From: Agrocybe praecox
Lineage: Eukaryota > Basidiomycota > Agaricomycetes > Agaricales > Agrocybaceae
Direction of reading: 5' to 3'
NCBI GenBank assembly: GCA_964017145.1
Contig: OZ024843.1
Coordinates: 1,355,001 to 1,419,000 of the forward strand
DNA: 64,000 bases
The notes beneath the pieces are model-generated. The model searched no databases and was not told the DNA's origin. It saw only the letters and a list, made by a program, of their open reading frames with translations. Made by a program: the position numbers and the translations under genes. How positions within the stretch are numbered: the first letter of the stretch is position 1; every line of letters begins with the position of its first letter. Of the stretch, positions 13,561 through 26,700 are shown in pieces.

Positions 13561-15718
13561 ATGTCCTCATTTTCATTGCCGCCTATTCACGACAACCCTG
13601 ATGGTGGTTGGGGCCCGTCGACTTCAAACTTCCCAGACCAGTTCAAGTTCAAAGATATCCCTTATGCTCCCTTCTCAAAATCCGACAAACTTGGTCGTTT
13701 TGCTGACTGGAATGATCTGTCCTCCGATAATCGTCAAAACGTAGCCGGCTTGCCTCCTACTCAAAATGCACGGGGAGGAGGTCCAGGTGGTCGTCGCCGT
13801 GATGGAAACCAAGCCTTTGGAAGTGGAACAGCCAGTGCTTTTGCTTATTTCCATGTCGAAGACGAATCATCGTTTTCACTTGTGGACAATAAGGCTGCTC
13901 CTGCTCGTCGTGGAACTGGCTTCAATCGCGGACGTGGTGGTGCCGCACGCGGTACTGCTGGATACAATGCCAGAGGCACAAACAGAGGTGGACGCGGAGG
14001 TGCTTCGTTCCGAGGAGGTGCAAACCAACGAGGGGGCAATCAAAGGCGAGGCGGATGGAGAGACTGGGACAAGGTACGCGCTTTACCTCTGATAGTAAAT
14101 CATATAATCTGAGAACACTGTAGAACAACCGCGCCCGTGAATCATCTGTCGTTATTTCACCTCAATGGAACATGTTGGAAGAAGTTGAATTCCATCGTCT
14201 TTCCAAATTGCGATTGGAAGTCGATGAACCCGAAGAATTGTGAGCACGATTATCCCATCTCCATAAGAAAATTTAAATTGACTAATTAAAACTCAAGGGA
14301 CACATACGGTCGACTTTTCGCGTACGAAAAGTCCTACGACCGTGTGACCACCAAGAGTGAGAAACCTCTTCAATTGGTGGATCGCATCAAGTACAACCCT
14401 ACAACATCAGACGATCCAGTCATCCAACAGGTAATTTCACATATAATCTGACAATGAACCATTACTGACGATTCTAAATCTATTCCATAGCTTGCAAGCA
14501 CGGGTGTTGCTAAGGTCTATACTACAGATGTTATTCTTAGCGTCCTGATGTGCGCTCCAAGATCTGTGTATCCCTGGGACATTGTTATCATCCGTGAGGG
14601 TGACAGTCTGTTCTTAGATAAGCGCGATGGCGGTCCATTTGACACTGTGACTGTCAATGAAAATGCTGCAGATCCTCCCCAGGACCCTGCTCCTCCCAAT
14701 CCCAATAACCCAAATGAAAAGGCTGCCGTTCCAGAAACAGCAGCCATCAATACCGCTACATCATTATCCCTGGAAGCTACCTACATCAACCAGAACTTTG
14801 GATTCCAATCTGTTATTGAGAATGGACCTCCTGCTCCTGTCGATCTGGCCCACCCTAATCCTTTCTATGGCCCAGACGAAACCGAACCATTGGCGTCATG
14901 TGGTTATCGTTACAGGCTCTTTGACTTAGGTATAACCGAAGACGAAGACATCAAGCTTTGTGTACGTACCGAAGTGGACGCCTATACCGCGGGCCAAAAC
15001 CCTAAAGATGGCCAAGGCTTGGTGACCATCCGCGCTCTTAATGAGTTCGATCCACGCGCACAGGGAGCTGGTGGTGCTCCCGACTGGCGATCTAAGTTGG
15101 ACGCTCAACGTGGAGCCGTCGTCGCAACCGAGATGAAAAACAACAGCTGTAAGCTTGCCAAGTGGACTGTGCAGAGTGTCCTTGCGGGTGCTGACTTGAT
15201 GAAAATTGGGTATGTTCAATGTGATTCTGCCTCCTCGCCATTCATTTTCGTGAATATATTTCAATCGAAATGTTTATTCTGGCGACTTGTTGCATTTTCT
15301 CACAAGTCTGATCTTCCGACTTTACTGATATCTTTTGCTCACTACAGTTACATCTCCCGTGCCAATCCTCGCGACAATACGCGACATGTCATTCTCAGTA
15401 CCGCTTCAATGCGTCCCACTGATTTCGCTGCTCAATTGAACGTCTCTCTGGCTAATGGTTGGGGTATTGTCCGGACTGTCACCGACATGTGCATGAAGTT
15501 GCCTGAAGGAAAATATGTCCTCGTCAAAGATCCCAACAAGGTATGTGTCGTTTATTCTAAGCGGTCATCTGGCTTCCATGTTTCACCACCGCGATGGACC
15601 AGACTTACTAATCACCTTATTCTTCTTTCTTTAGCCGGTTATCCGCCTGTACTCAGTTCCTCTTTCTACTTTTGCCGGAGAAGACGATGAGGGTGTTGAA
15701 GGGTCCGACGAGGAATAG
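13561..15718 (+). CDS. eIF3d: Eukaryotic translation initiation factor 3 subunit D (eIF3d/Moe1)
   Basis: eIF3d sits at the mRNA exit side of the 40S ribosome and can bind the 5' cap. The protein begins MSSFSLPPIHDNPDGGWGPS with the family block FKDIPYAPFSKSDKLGRFADW. A Gly/Arg-rich RNA-binding region (GRGGAARGTAGYNARGTNRG and on) follows at about residues 120-175. Next come DTYGRLFAYEKSYDRVTTKS and, in the conserved core, VYTTDVILSVLMCAPRSVYPWD, TEPLASCGYRYRLFDLG, MKNNSCKLAKWTVQSVLAGAD, YISRANPRDNTRHVIL and NGWGIVRTVTDMCMKLPEGKY. The acidic tail is EDDEGVEGSDEE. Introns include those near 14072-14123, 14241-14297, 14431-14491, 15210-15349 and 15541-15634. The start is the ATG at 13561, matching the family. 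Confidence 0.96.
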
Positions 15719-15776
15719 ATTCACTTTGGAAAGAAAAGCATGTATGATCTAGCATCTTCGTTTGCAACCAGTGTCT

Positions 15777-17151
15777 TTAGTTTTGGCTAGCCAACAACGT
15801 TTCAACGGCTGTTTCAATGTTAGGGCTAGGTCAAATGGTCAGCAGGTTTGAATAGGATCCATTTTGAAATTAAGGGAACATATAGCACCTTCTCTGGAGC
15901 GCACCCACTACGACTTCTCGTTCTAATGTTGGGAACATGCTTGTTAAGGTAGATATCTCGGTTTCATTTGGAACTCGAAGTCCAGCATTAGCACGATCTG
16001 TCCGTCCAGTTAATTCATCCACCCATTCTCGCATTACGGACTGAGACGGAGGTGGCTCTGGATTCGGCACAGCTTGTGTCCTAGAGTTGACCCCACTCGA
16101 TCCGGAGTTTCGAGCGGTTGTTATGATTTCTTCGTTTGGTCGCAAAGCTTCGGCAGTGCTGCTCATACCTGCCGTAGCACCTCCCAAACCTTCGGGAAGT
16201 GCACGATTTGACCTTCGAGGAGGTCGAAGTGATCCAATGAGAGGCGATATGAATCTGACTGCAAACCGCACAATCGACGGTGGCAGTCTGTACGTATTGA
16301 GAGCAGCCAAATCTGATCGGTATATCTGGCCGGTTAAAATGCCTACAACAGCTGCCACAACTGATCCAGGTAAACGGCTGATGGCCAACTGCATGGTTAT
16401 ATGTTTCATCGTTCAGTTTCAATTTTGACAGGTTGTGCTCTGCAAAACCCACCTGGAGAGCAAGAAGATAGTTGAAACTTTTGTTGTTTAGAGAGACACC
16501 GAAGATTTTGTAAGTGTAAACTGCTGGGACGATCCTGGAATACTGATAGATGGTGGCAAATACGAGTGCCGAGGGTCCCATTGCAATGTGGTCTATTCCG
16601 ACTCGGTGGAATAGCAAAATGGTGATAAATTCAATAGAAGTCGTCAAAACAAGGGAGACAACTGCAAAAGACTGATGGAATTATTAGAATGGGACTTTGA
16701 GCTCTAGCAGTACTATGACCAACCGCATATTTGATGCTGCCGAATTGACGTTCAATTGGGACTCCCACATTGTAGAGTAACAAGGATGCGAGGAATACGT
16801 CACTCGAATTAGAGAATGCCAAGTTGTGACTTATGAGTCGCCAATACTAATGTCCTAGATCAAACTCGCTGTCGTTCCATAAGGAAGCAGCGCGGGACAG
16901 TACCTGATGATGTCGCAAAATGTGAGGTGCAAACTATGTGAATTATTAGTTTAGTTGTGCAACCGGAATGTATCAGTCTCCTCACTCACCTGAAGATGGA
17001 AATAATGTTTGATATCAAATATGCCGACGATTATCGACGAGATAGCACAAAACGCAATGAGGCCTACAGAATTTTATATATGTCATAACGGAAGATGAAA
17101 ACTGTGCAAAAGATGTAAACCTTTGGTGACCGCTGCGTTTTCAAATGACAT
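15777..17151 (-). CDS. Dsc2/UBAC2-like rhomboid pseudoprotease with C-terminal UBA domain
   Basis: Proteins of this type are membrane subunits of the Golgi/ER Dsc ubiquitin ligase (fungi) or ER-associated degradation (animal UBAC2). The N-terminus is MSFENAAVTKG followed by LIAFCAISSIIVGIFDIKHY. Rhomboid-like membrane segments follow (WRLISHNLAFSNSSDVFLASLLLYNVG, VVSLVLTTSIEFITILLFH, GPSALVFATIYQYSRIVPAVYTY). The loop has GPSA where active rhomboids have GxSG, which suggests a pseudoprotease. After a polar linker, a UBA-type three-helix domain runs EISTLTSMFPTLEREVVVGALQRSPNIETAVETLL and ends ASQN. That end requires an intron that begins with GTGCTATATG just after QR. Tail-to-tail with eIF3d, 58 bp between stops. 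Confidence 0.82.
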
Positions 17152-17569
17152 ATTGAGCTTCTTTAGAACGAAGATTTTTGTTACACCGTCACAGTTCCCA
17201 GGTTATGAAGGGCAGCGCACGAAGACAGCTAACAGCAGAAAGATAATAGCTATTGCTTATTGTCGATTGAAATTGCTTTGCAAGTAGCTTGAAAGAGTCA
17301 AAGTTCTAGTCCGGAGAACCAGACCCGGTCAATATTTTGTCGCTTTCGAAGTTGAGTAATTGGAGATGAGTAGCAGGATCGACGGAATGACGCTCGGGTG
17401 TGTGGGTTATGGAGTGGGACAACGGCTGTTCAATGAGTCTAACGCGTTGGAATATCCTGCATTCGGTGTCACATGATCAAGCAAAGAGCCAATTTTTTTT
17501 GGGATCGCAAGTAAGTCATACAATAATACTAAAGGACAGTGAAAATAATAAAGGGCTGTAAGTAAATGT
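17152..17569. other. Intergenic: Dsc2-like promoter and Nop14 3' end
   Basis: 418 bp between two minus-strand genes. A T9 tract lies near 17493. No gene seen. Confidence 0.5.
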
Positions 17570-20500
17570 TTATTTTCTGCCTGCTCTTCGTTTTTCCTTC
17601 GCCTTTTCGCGCTCCATTGCTTTCTCTTCAGCTCTTTCACCTTCAATGGAACCGAAAACACGGCGCATACGCTCATTATATGAGCGATCCTTTTCAATCT
17701 GTTTCTTCTGTTCAACAGTAGCAAGAAACCTCGCATCCTTCCTGAGCTCTCTAATAGCACCCTTCCTCTCTTGTTTGTATTGGTTGCGGAGTTTTGCGGC
17801 TTGATTCTTTTCATGATCAGGATCTTGTCTGCGAAGGTAATTCGATGAGGTCGTCTCGAATTTAGGAATGTATGTTGGGATAGGAATAGGCTTATGAGCC
17901 TGAAGGAGCAAGGGTTTTCTTCCTTGATGCGAGAATTTCAATAGGCGTTGCAAAGAGTCTACTTGTTTCGAAAGTAGCGTCTACCAAAACAAATTAATAA
18001 ATTGAATCCATAGGCTGGCATCATTGCTTACCTTGTGTCCATCAGAGAGATGTTTATTTTCAACGTTCTCAAGCACTGTTAAAACAGGTTCGTATAATTC
18101 TATGAAACCTTCAATGCCTTTGTAGAGGTCCGCGAATTTCCCAAGCAACTCGAAAGAAAGCGTTAATAAATCTCCTTTCGATTGTTCGTCGTTATCATCT
18201 GATGTGAGGAGAACAGTCAAATTGGCTTTTTGGACTAGGATAGACTTCTTTGCCTTGGGTTTCATGGCGAGAGGGCGACACAAGTCAGATATAAAATCTG
18301 GTGATGGGAAAAAACCTGGCAAGTCTGATAACTCTTGATACCGATGAGGGGCGAGGTGAAGGACGGTATTGAGGAGGAAATTAACGACTTCTGGGACGAG
18401 TCGTTTGGACAGCGATTCAAATTGTAGGAAGATGGTGCATAAGAATAGGCCGCTGGCGATATCACGCAATGACCTCACTCGTCCCAGACCGAGGTAAGCT
18501 CCCAACAGAACGCGAGTGGGAGAGACAACAGCATGATTGAGATCACTAGTCGGCCAAATGAGTCCAATGATCCTCAGTAGAGACAGCTCAGGTATTCCCG
18601 GCCAGGTCTTTGCTTCAAGATCCAGAGGACCGTGAGATAGACCTCTCTTCAAATTTTTATGCATTAAACCCAACTTAGCGTTAAAGTGCCGAGCTATGGG
18701 TATAGGGTAGGCCTTGGTGATAGCGAGGATATGGGGGAAGAGCGAGGTGATAAGGGAAAATTGTGGTGTCGGGGGTGTCGCAGCATAAAGGATGTGGTCA
18801 ATTAATACAGTGGCCAAAGTCTGAGGAAAGTTAGTGATTTGTAAATGATATATGTACAAGACATACCTGTAACTTGAATTTGTTGTCAGCACCCAAGCTA
18901 GTATGATAAAGGGCTCTTATTCGTTGGATGACTGTTGGAATATCTTCATCGTCAACGTCCTCAATGATCTCCAAAAATTCGTCGTGACTCGCTGGACATG
19001 GGAACGTGAATGGAAGTTCTTGCTTCGCCTTTTTCTTCCCTTTCGAACTGGTTTTCGGCAATTTTTTAGGTGCCACGAGTTGTTCGTGTTCTCCTTCCTC
19101 TCCTTCACTTTCTTCAAATGCCTCATCACTATGTTCGAAGTCTACTCCCTCTCCTTCAGATTCCTCTGATCCTTCATCTTCATGCCCAGAATCCTCTTCT
19201 GATCCCTCTTCGCTTTCGCTCCCGGATGCATCATCTTGACCTTCTTCCAGACCACCTCCAAGGTCGGCAAGATCTTCTGGTCCTTCGTCGAAGTCGTCGT
19301 CTAAATCATCCCCTCCTCTTTTCCGTTTGCCCTTCGCCTTCCCTGGTTCTTCTTCGTCTTCACTCTCGTCAAGACCCAACATGCGTCTACGTCTTCTCCT
19401 TTCAGCTTTCTCCAGTGCATCTTTGGCTTCCAATGCCAATTCCTCCTCCGTTTTAGTCCTGTCTTTTGGTTTCGCGCGTTTGTCGAAGGCGAGCTCACGA
19501 ACATGCTGATCGTAGTCATCTCCTTCATTGGGCAGAAGTTTGGAAACGACTTCTTCGGCGTCCGCAGGGGGTTTATTTGTGAATGCGTTTTCTCGAGCTC
19601 CTAGAGGTACCGCGTTGCTTCCACTTGAGGAGGGGTCTGGAGCGTAAATCAGTTCTCGTAAAGAAGCGAACTGATCGTCGAGTTCATGTCGAACGTTGTC
19701 TTCTTGTTCCCGTTCCATTTGACGACGTATCTGCGAAACGTATGCGTTAACGTCAATTTCTACAACTAGTGATAGAGTTGAAGTACTTTGTGTTCTTTAC
19801 TTTTGGCCATGACTTCCGCCATGACTTCAGCCTTTGATTTCTTCCTCGCAGGCTACGAGAAAACGTGAATAAGCGTATGGAAATGTAAGGTTCGGAAGTA
19901 CCTCTTCATCCTCATCTTCCTCCTCTTCGTCTCCGAAACCACCGAAGTGCGTTTTGCTGACAATATTTCGTGCGATTTGGCCTTTAAAATATTAGACTCT
20001 TGTGTATGAAAAGAAGAAAAGAATACTTACCTGATGTCTCTTCCTCACTCTCATCGTCCAGTCCAACGTCATCAAAATCGTCCATTTTTGATAGACTTTG
20101 GCCATAGTGGGTCAGGTCATCTTCGTCCTCCAAATTGAAGGCGATACCTTTCGATGCTCGCTGCCGCTCTCTAGTGAATCGTTCTAACATACGCTCTTCC
20201 AAGCTCATTGTTGGATCATTTTCACCGAAACGTCTATCGACAATCCCGCCAGCTTTGTTCTTCTCCTCATATTCTTTGAGCAGAGTTTGTTTTCGCTAGG
20301 GGAGAAGTTCATCAAACATATTGCTTTAATCTGAATAAATAGCGCAACCTACACGTTCGATATCTGCTTGTTTACTTTTAGCAGGTTTTCCAGTAATACC
20401 CTTCAATCTTCTTCCTCCCACATCATGTTTTAATTTCGTGACTTTCGTATCGAATGGATTCAGTCGTTGGTGAATTTCTTCGAGCTTCTTGGCCTTTTTC

Positions 20501-20619
20501 TCTTTATCTTTTTCTAATGGTGCTGCACGCTTCCGTTTCTTGTTGTTACTGTTTTGGCCAATAACTCCTGCCTGGTTAAGAGCAGCCTTTAGCTGTGCAA
20601 GTTGGGATCCCTTAGCCAT
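17570..20619 (-). CDS. NOP14: Nucleolar protein Nop14 (small-subunit processome)
   Basis: Nop14 acts in the nucleolar 90S/SSU processome for 18S rRNA maturation and 40S assembly. The protein starts MAKGSQLAQLKAALNQAG with the family block NPFDTKVTKLKHDVGGRRLKG, then RRFGENDPTMSLEERMLERF. A large acidic/basic low-complexity middle contains ESEDEEEPGKAKGKRKRGGDD and a run of Glu/Ser/Asp around 19090-19300. The alpha-helical C-terminal half includes PFTFPCPASHDEFLEII, TVIQRIRALYHTSLGADNKFK, LLRIIGLIWPTSDLNHAVVSP and LFLCTIFLQFESLSKRLVPEV. The extreme end is a Lys/Arg/Glu coiled stretch (EKAMEREKAKEKRRAGRK). Introns of about 50-60 bp fall near 17960-18030, 18825-18870, 19730-19800, 19855-19905, 19980-20030 and 20295-20350. 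Length and layout fit the family. Confidence 0.94.
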
Positions 20620-21756
20620 TTCGAGGCGCTAGGCAGAGTTAATTTGGGAAAGAGACAAATTTCTGTGACAAGTACATCTGTGACTCTGTGACAGTTGTGT
20701 CATGCCGTGAAATTCGGACCTTTTTGGGCCTGATCCGGCATTGAGATTGAAACATGAGCCGGTTTGCCGAATGACCGCCAGTAAGTACAAGAAATTGCAG
20801 AAGAAATGGGAAATCGTTCTTATTCCTGGAGAAAACTTTTATATAAAATATAAGTGCAGTATCATAGAGCCGCTCTCTTTTTTGCAGCAATTTGTATGTA
20901 ATTAATTTCTTTGAAACTAAATTCCTTTGGGCGAGATGAGAGATTAGGCCAACGATTAACCAGCCAGAGCTATAACTACATATCTTTACTTATGGAAGGG
21001 GGCTTTACCTGACAGATTAACCACACCGTAGGTGTGTGAGGCTTAAATGTCTATCGAGGGAGACGCCAATTATTTGCATGTGCCGACCTTGAAGTAGGCG
21101 CCGGCGATACAAATCGAGATCAAAGTGGTTAGCCTTTGAAAGAAAACTTAACGCCAACGGCGTGAAGCAAGCAAATTTAAAATACAATCCTATTGTGATT
21201 TCTCACCAGTTCTTAAGCTTATTTGACATTCAAGAATGCTACTGTATTGTACTGAAATGCCACAAGTACAGTGGTATATGGGGGCTATTAGTACCCGACG
21301 GCGTTGGAAGAGGGTGATCCATAAAGATTAGATCATATAAGAGTACTATGTCATGTAACCTTCGGTTTCCTTAGGTCGATTCCGGCAGGCACCGACGTGA
21401 ACACCGAAAAACAACCAGTGCTTTGCTATGGTATTCGATCACGTGCGTATAACTTAAAACTCCGCAGCTATATCCAGTATTGGCCGAGCGGAGTTTTCCG
21501 AACCTCCACAGTTTGAACACTGTCTTAACTTGGTCTTAACCAAGACGTCAATCTTGGATTGACGACCGAATTGACGAATCTCAAATCCAATACCCCTCGC
21601 GCAACATCTCTTTGTTTTAACGTCCCTCATCTACGAAGCGATTCGCTTCAAGGTTAGTACAGGATATAAACGAGGTGCGATAAATGTATAAACATTCTTC
21701 CGCATATTACTAACCACTTCGCGATCACTATTATCTAACCGCCTTAACAGATAATC
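20620..21756. other. Intergenic between divergent Nop14 and ING genes
   Basis: 1.1 kb upstream of both genes. It holds the two promoters. AT-rich around 20835-20930. No gene, tRNA or repeat that I can support. Confidence 0.5.
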
Positions 21757-23229
21757 ATGAGTCTCCTTGCTCAACCCGTTCCAAATTATGAGGAAGCTGC
21801 TACTGTAGCGGCTGATTTCATTTCTAGTATGTCTTCGCCTTTTGATGGCTTGATATTTCTGTCGTATCGTCTTCGATTGAAGGGTTACGGCATGAATCTT
21901 AGTCCCTCCCAATAATGATATTGCGGTCACGATTTCTAGGACCTTCACATGGTTGCTTGTATATGGTTACTTACCTCGATTCTTACCTCGCTCCAGGTCT
22001 GGATAATCTTCCCCAGGAAGTTCAGCATTTACTTGAGGAAATAAAACTCAAGGATGCGCGATGTCACGGTAAGTCAATTACTCGAACTCCTTGCTAAATG
22101 TCAATTAACTCACCCACAATATAGAAATCCAACAGGAGATTACGAAAGATCAAATGAAATATATAAAATCTGCTTTGAAACAGAGTGCTCTTCCAGCCAC
22201 CACTCTCGGTCAAGGTAATAGCCGTACAGCTTCCCCAGTGGCGACTCCCACGAGTGTCCATTCGAAAGCGCATTTGCCTGCCCGCATAGCGAATGCTTAC
22301 GCAGAGCTGGAAACCCTATCGAATGAGAAAACCGAAATCGCTCAGAATATACTAAACCTTCTTACGAGGACTCGTTCTCGCCTCGACTCCGATCTTGTAA
22401 GGGTGAGGACATTGCAAGGAGAGCCTGCGGAAGATGTGCGGAATCCATATATTCCCAATATCCCATCTGTAGCTCAGTTGCGCTCTGCGTCGCCATACGG
22501 ATTAAAACGAGGGGAAAGTTTAAGCGGTACGACTACTGTCATACAGATCGGAGAAAGTTTGCGCAACGCGGCGCAAGGGGACAACGTCATTTCAATTTCT
22601 GCCGCTCCGGGGCCGTCTTATACGAAAAGTATATTCTTTTGGCATTTTTCAAGCATATATAAAGCTAATTCCGTTTCTATAGAACGTAAAATCAATTCAA
22701 ACACGTCTATCAAGCTTCCCAGCCCTGCGCCGGTCTCCATCCCACAGCATTCTACCTCTCATTCTCGCTCGCGGCTTTCGCGCCAATCGACGGCTCGGAT
22801 TCAACAGCAACAACAAGAAGAGGAGGACCTCGATGCGGATGCGGAGGGAGAAGAAGATATCGACGAAGACGCCGAAGAAGATTTGACGCTCTATTGCTTC
22901 TGCCACAAACAGAGCTATGGAGATGTAAGTGCCTTTAATCGATACCATCTTCTGTTGTTAACAAAGCAATTTCCAGATGATTGGCTGCGACAATCCCGAT
23001 TGTCCGTATCAATGGGTGAGTTATTTATATTCATGTGTACCCAAACGTCACAAGATTCTGTGCCTTTTTTTTTTAACGTTCGAGCCGAATGTGGATAGGG
23101 CACTGATACATCTGCTTACAGTTCCATATCTCTTGCGTTGGCGTCAAAACGCCCCTCCCCGACAAATGGTATTGCCCAGAATGTATCAAAGCCAAACAAG
23201 AAAAACGCAAAGGTCGAAAAAAGCAATGA
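21757..23229 (+). CDS. ING-family PHD-finger chromatin protein (Yng2/Png-like)
   Basis: ING proteins read H3K4 methylation and scaffold histone acetyltransferase or deacetylase complexes (NuA4, NuA3, Rpd3). The N-terminal helical ING domain is spread over three exons: MSLLAQPVPNYEEAATVAADF, then LDNLPQEVQHLLEEIKLKD, then EIQQEITKDQMKYIKSA and LPARIANAYAELETLSNEKT. A polar linker follows with a Gln/Glu/Asp-rich stretch (QQQQQEEEDLDADAEGEEDI). The C-terminal C4HC3 PHD finger reads [20 protein letters not shown], then YQWFHISCVGVKTPLPDKWY and CPECIK. The tail (KAKQEKRKGRKKQ) looks like a polybasic region. The PHD finger is split by two introns, near 22925-22977 and 23015-23120. Which ING paralogue it is cannot be told here, though Yng2 of NuA4 is a fair guess. 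Confidence 0.92.
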
Positions 23230-23580
23230 GCTCGGGGATTTACAAAAAAAAGAAAACATTTGTATATCAGGGTATCTTATTTGGGTTCTTGACAGCGGTT
23301 TATTTTCCTGTAAAAATTTTGTATGTAGTTTGTCATGTATTTGTTGGTGTGTGACGGACTCAAAAGACAATGTTGCTAGGGAGGGGATTACTGAAATAAT
23401 TGGAGTTTGATTATTCAAATGTAGTTATGGATTCCCCTATATCATGGATTTCATTTGACAAGTAATTAAGCTCAAGAAGCACCGCGCCAAAAGTACCAGA
23501 GAGGTTGAGTTCGTTAGACTTGAGGTTTTGGCGCCCGTCCAGCTGTTCTGTGGATAAAAATTTAAATTGTTTTTTTTGTA

Positions 23581-23777
23581 ATGTGGTTTCCCTCTCTCGG
23601 TTATGCCCCTCCGCAGCAATACACCATCTTCCAGGTAAGAAACTCTCCTAGTCCAAGGATAAATATCGAAGATACTTACTACATACCCTTTTTACGAAGC
23701 ACCTAATGGGGAATGCGGCAGAGGGAACATATATCACACACCAGCAGTGGACACCAATTCGACGCCGGACATATTAA
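23581..23777 (+). CDS. Possible 43-residue spliced microgene, function unknown
   Basis: An ATG at 23581 reads MWFPSLGYAPPQQYTIFQ up to a good donor (GTAAGA at 23635). A 65-bp intron with a ttactac branch-like motif ends in GAAG at 23699. The next exon continues in frame as HLMGNAAEGTYITHQQWTPI, then RRRTY and TAA. The donor, the intron length typical of this genome and the preserved frame support it. No family is recognised and it is short enough to be chance. It sits about 350 bp after the ING gene on the same strand. Confidence 0.35.
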
Positions 23778-26700
23778 TTAATGCGTTGAAAAGCTTAAAA
23801 GTTAGATATGTCAAATTCAAAATTAAATCAACAACCGACCATCTATGTAGTCCATTTTTGGCGCCGATCAATTTCTGATTTCTGAGCAGCAGGAGTGGTA
23901 AGTAGTAACAAACCCTTTAGACACTTGCTTAATTAGGTGATGGTAGCGAGGCCGTGTCTCGTAAAGGGCTGCCGCATACAGCCCAACTGATTACAAAGGT
24001 GGTAAATAGCCATGTGTTGACTGAAGGATTGTGTATAGGATGTAGGTGTTGAAAAGGTCGGCTGAAGCTCGGTATTGTGTCGTTGTCTCCCTCGATACGG
24101 CATACTGCGCACTAAGGTGTTTGGAGTTTAAAGTTAATGGGTCATATATGGATACGAAGTTTGTTTGCCCCTGCTCCCGAACAGACTCATCATGCATCAA
24201 GGGTTTAACGTTTAACTTCCGGACTTGGTTCAGATATGACTGTTAGACGCTACATACTTTGGTCCAGCGGGGAATCGGTTAAAGGCTCTCTAACTTTGTT
24301 GGAAGTTCGGGGTGGGATGCGACGCTTCGCAAACACGGGTCATTCTAGGTTACTTACATATTCGTTGTTCATCGCGGAATACGAACTTGTAGATGCCATT
24401 TGGATATTGATGCAGATGGATGGATCAAAAAATCCATCAATCGCCTGCCCCGGCGCCTATCACCGCTTCGAACCTGAGTGCACTTAGTATCGGCGACCAG
24501 GACTTGATACGCGCAATCATCTCTCCTTCAATCCCCATTGTATAACAAAGGATTGGAAACTAGTTTTGGCTCGTTGGTACTATCAGATAAAAGCTATGCG
24601 CGCCTCCTACTGAAGAGCACCCGTGATGGCGCGTTCGGTGACTATTGAGGATTGTATAGACTCCGCCGTTTCTTTAGTCAACTTGAGCGTTGATCTGAAA
24701 GGAATATTTGAGTACATATCATAATCAAGGTGAGACGCGTGAATATTTTAACTGGCGGACCCAGAGTTTCGAAGGAGCATGTATGTATTACTTCGATATT
24801 AATATATTATAGTACCAGTCCTTTGCGCAGCAACATCGAGTTTTTACGAACCTGAGTGAGTTCTTAAATACGGAATCAAACAGTTGGTCTGGTCAAGAGT
24901 ACACTTTCGTGAGCCATTACGAAAGATGTATTTATATTACGAAGCCCATAAGTTATTGCCATTCTTGTTTTGTTGCCTTCGTGGCGATACATGATACGGC
25001 CGTATCATCTGCCTTTATCTATTGTCCGTTCCAAGCTGATGAGAGCAAAGTTTAATCCACAGCGTCGCGCAATAACGAAGAGAGTTACGTCTAAATACAT
25101 ATACATACGATATAGCACGAAAACTGACCGAGAGAGCCGATGTCAGTGGAGCTGAAATGAGCTCTTAACTCACCAGAACCCAGACCGAAAAGAAGGATAA
25201 AGACAGAAGCCTGAGAACATTTTGGCCAATTCTTCTTTGATAACCTCGTGCAGGACATAGACTCGGTGGGCAAATGGCAGTGGTGATCCGAGACCTAAGT
25301 AGATTGCACCAGTAATCATGAGTCTGTACAAGTAGATATCTTTGAACCGGATTATGTGTATATAAATAGTCTGTTCATCGGTGTCATCGGTTGCCATTGT
25401 CACTGGTCAATTCTCTGATTGCCGTATCCCGGCTTGTCATGATAAATGAAATAATGGGGATGTATGTACCAGTAGTACTTGATCAGACAGAGTCACCGAC
25501 ACGGCGGAAAATCCCTCAAATCTCTTCCCGACGATTTCCATCATCATGATATGTTCTTCCCGGCTTCTTTTCGCAGCCTCTTCTCAAAGCTCCCAGACTC
25601 TCAGGACTCCTCGTCTCCAAGGTGCTGTGAGAAAAGACAAGAAACTATAAACGTTTAAACTTTGACCTTCGTCTTACCATCCTCCGTTTTTTTCTCGTCG
25701 ATGTGAGCTGCATATACATAGTACATTGCCACCACAAGAAGGCGCAATGCGATATACGAAGGTATAATGTATCTGAAACTTACAAAACTCCGAAGTATAT
25801 CTTACAGAGAAAAATGGCGGTGAAAGAAGCATTCGGAAATGATGATATGTCCATGATGGTGGTGGTGATCTGGGAAACGACACGCTGCCGAGAGGCATTG
25901 ATCAAAATACTGCATTAGATGGGCGACCTTTTACCAATATATGGTTATTTCGTATTTCCGCAAGGAAATCGGTGCCATGTTTTCTTGCTACCCATCGATA
26001 TATCGCGTTTCCGGCAAGCATAAGTCCTATTTCCTTATCTACGCGCTCAATGCTCGTTCTATAAATGATACTTGTTGACATGATCAAAGTAATTGGTATT
26101 TTCAATCTCCGTTCAATTATCGAAATCACTCTTGGTTGCTCTTTGCTGGGATGAGGCGATGATGTTGACTGATCGAGCTCGTTGCGCCTGGTTTTAAGGT
26201 TTGGTGATTATTTAGTTTGGTAAGGTTTCTATTTAAGCCTTTAGACACTGGTGCCAGCCGAGCTCAATAGGTGACCGTAGCGGCGACGGGCCAGATTAGA
26301 TAGCGCTAGTGCAAAGTGGGATGTACGGGTGCATTATCTTGTTTCGCCTGATTCAATCCAAAGTTGATACCGCAGATTACTAGAGCCCTTCTGGTGCTCG
26401 TGTAGGACAGGATTCAGGTACGCCGTATTCTGATAGCTTTAGCACGTCAGATAGGTACCTGAGGCTCCCTACAGCATGTTCAGCTACGAAGGTCATTCGA
26501 GCGTCCAAAACAGTCTACACAGTAGCCTAGGTTTCTCATAGTTGCATCGTTGATCGTTGGTAGTACCCCAAGTACATTCATGAGTAGGTCCAAATCCTCT
26601 ATTAGAATGGCTCTCACACCTTTTCTTCTGTGGTATATAGATATATTTGCTCTTCGAATGACATTGAAGTTCGATATGAAACAGCTTTCCGAATTAATCT

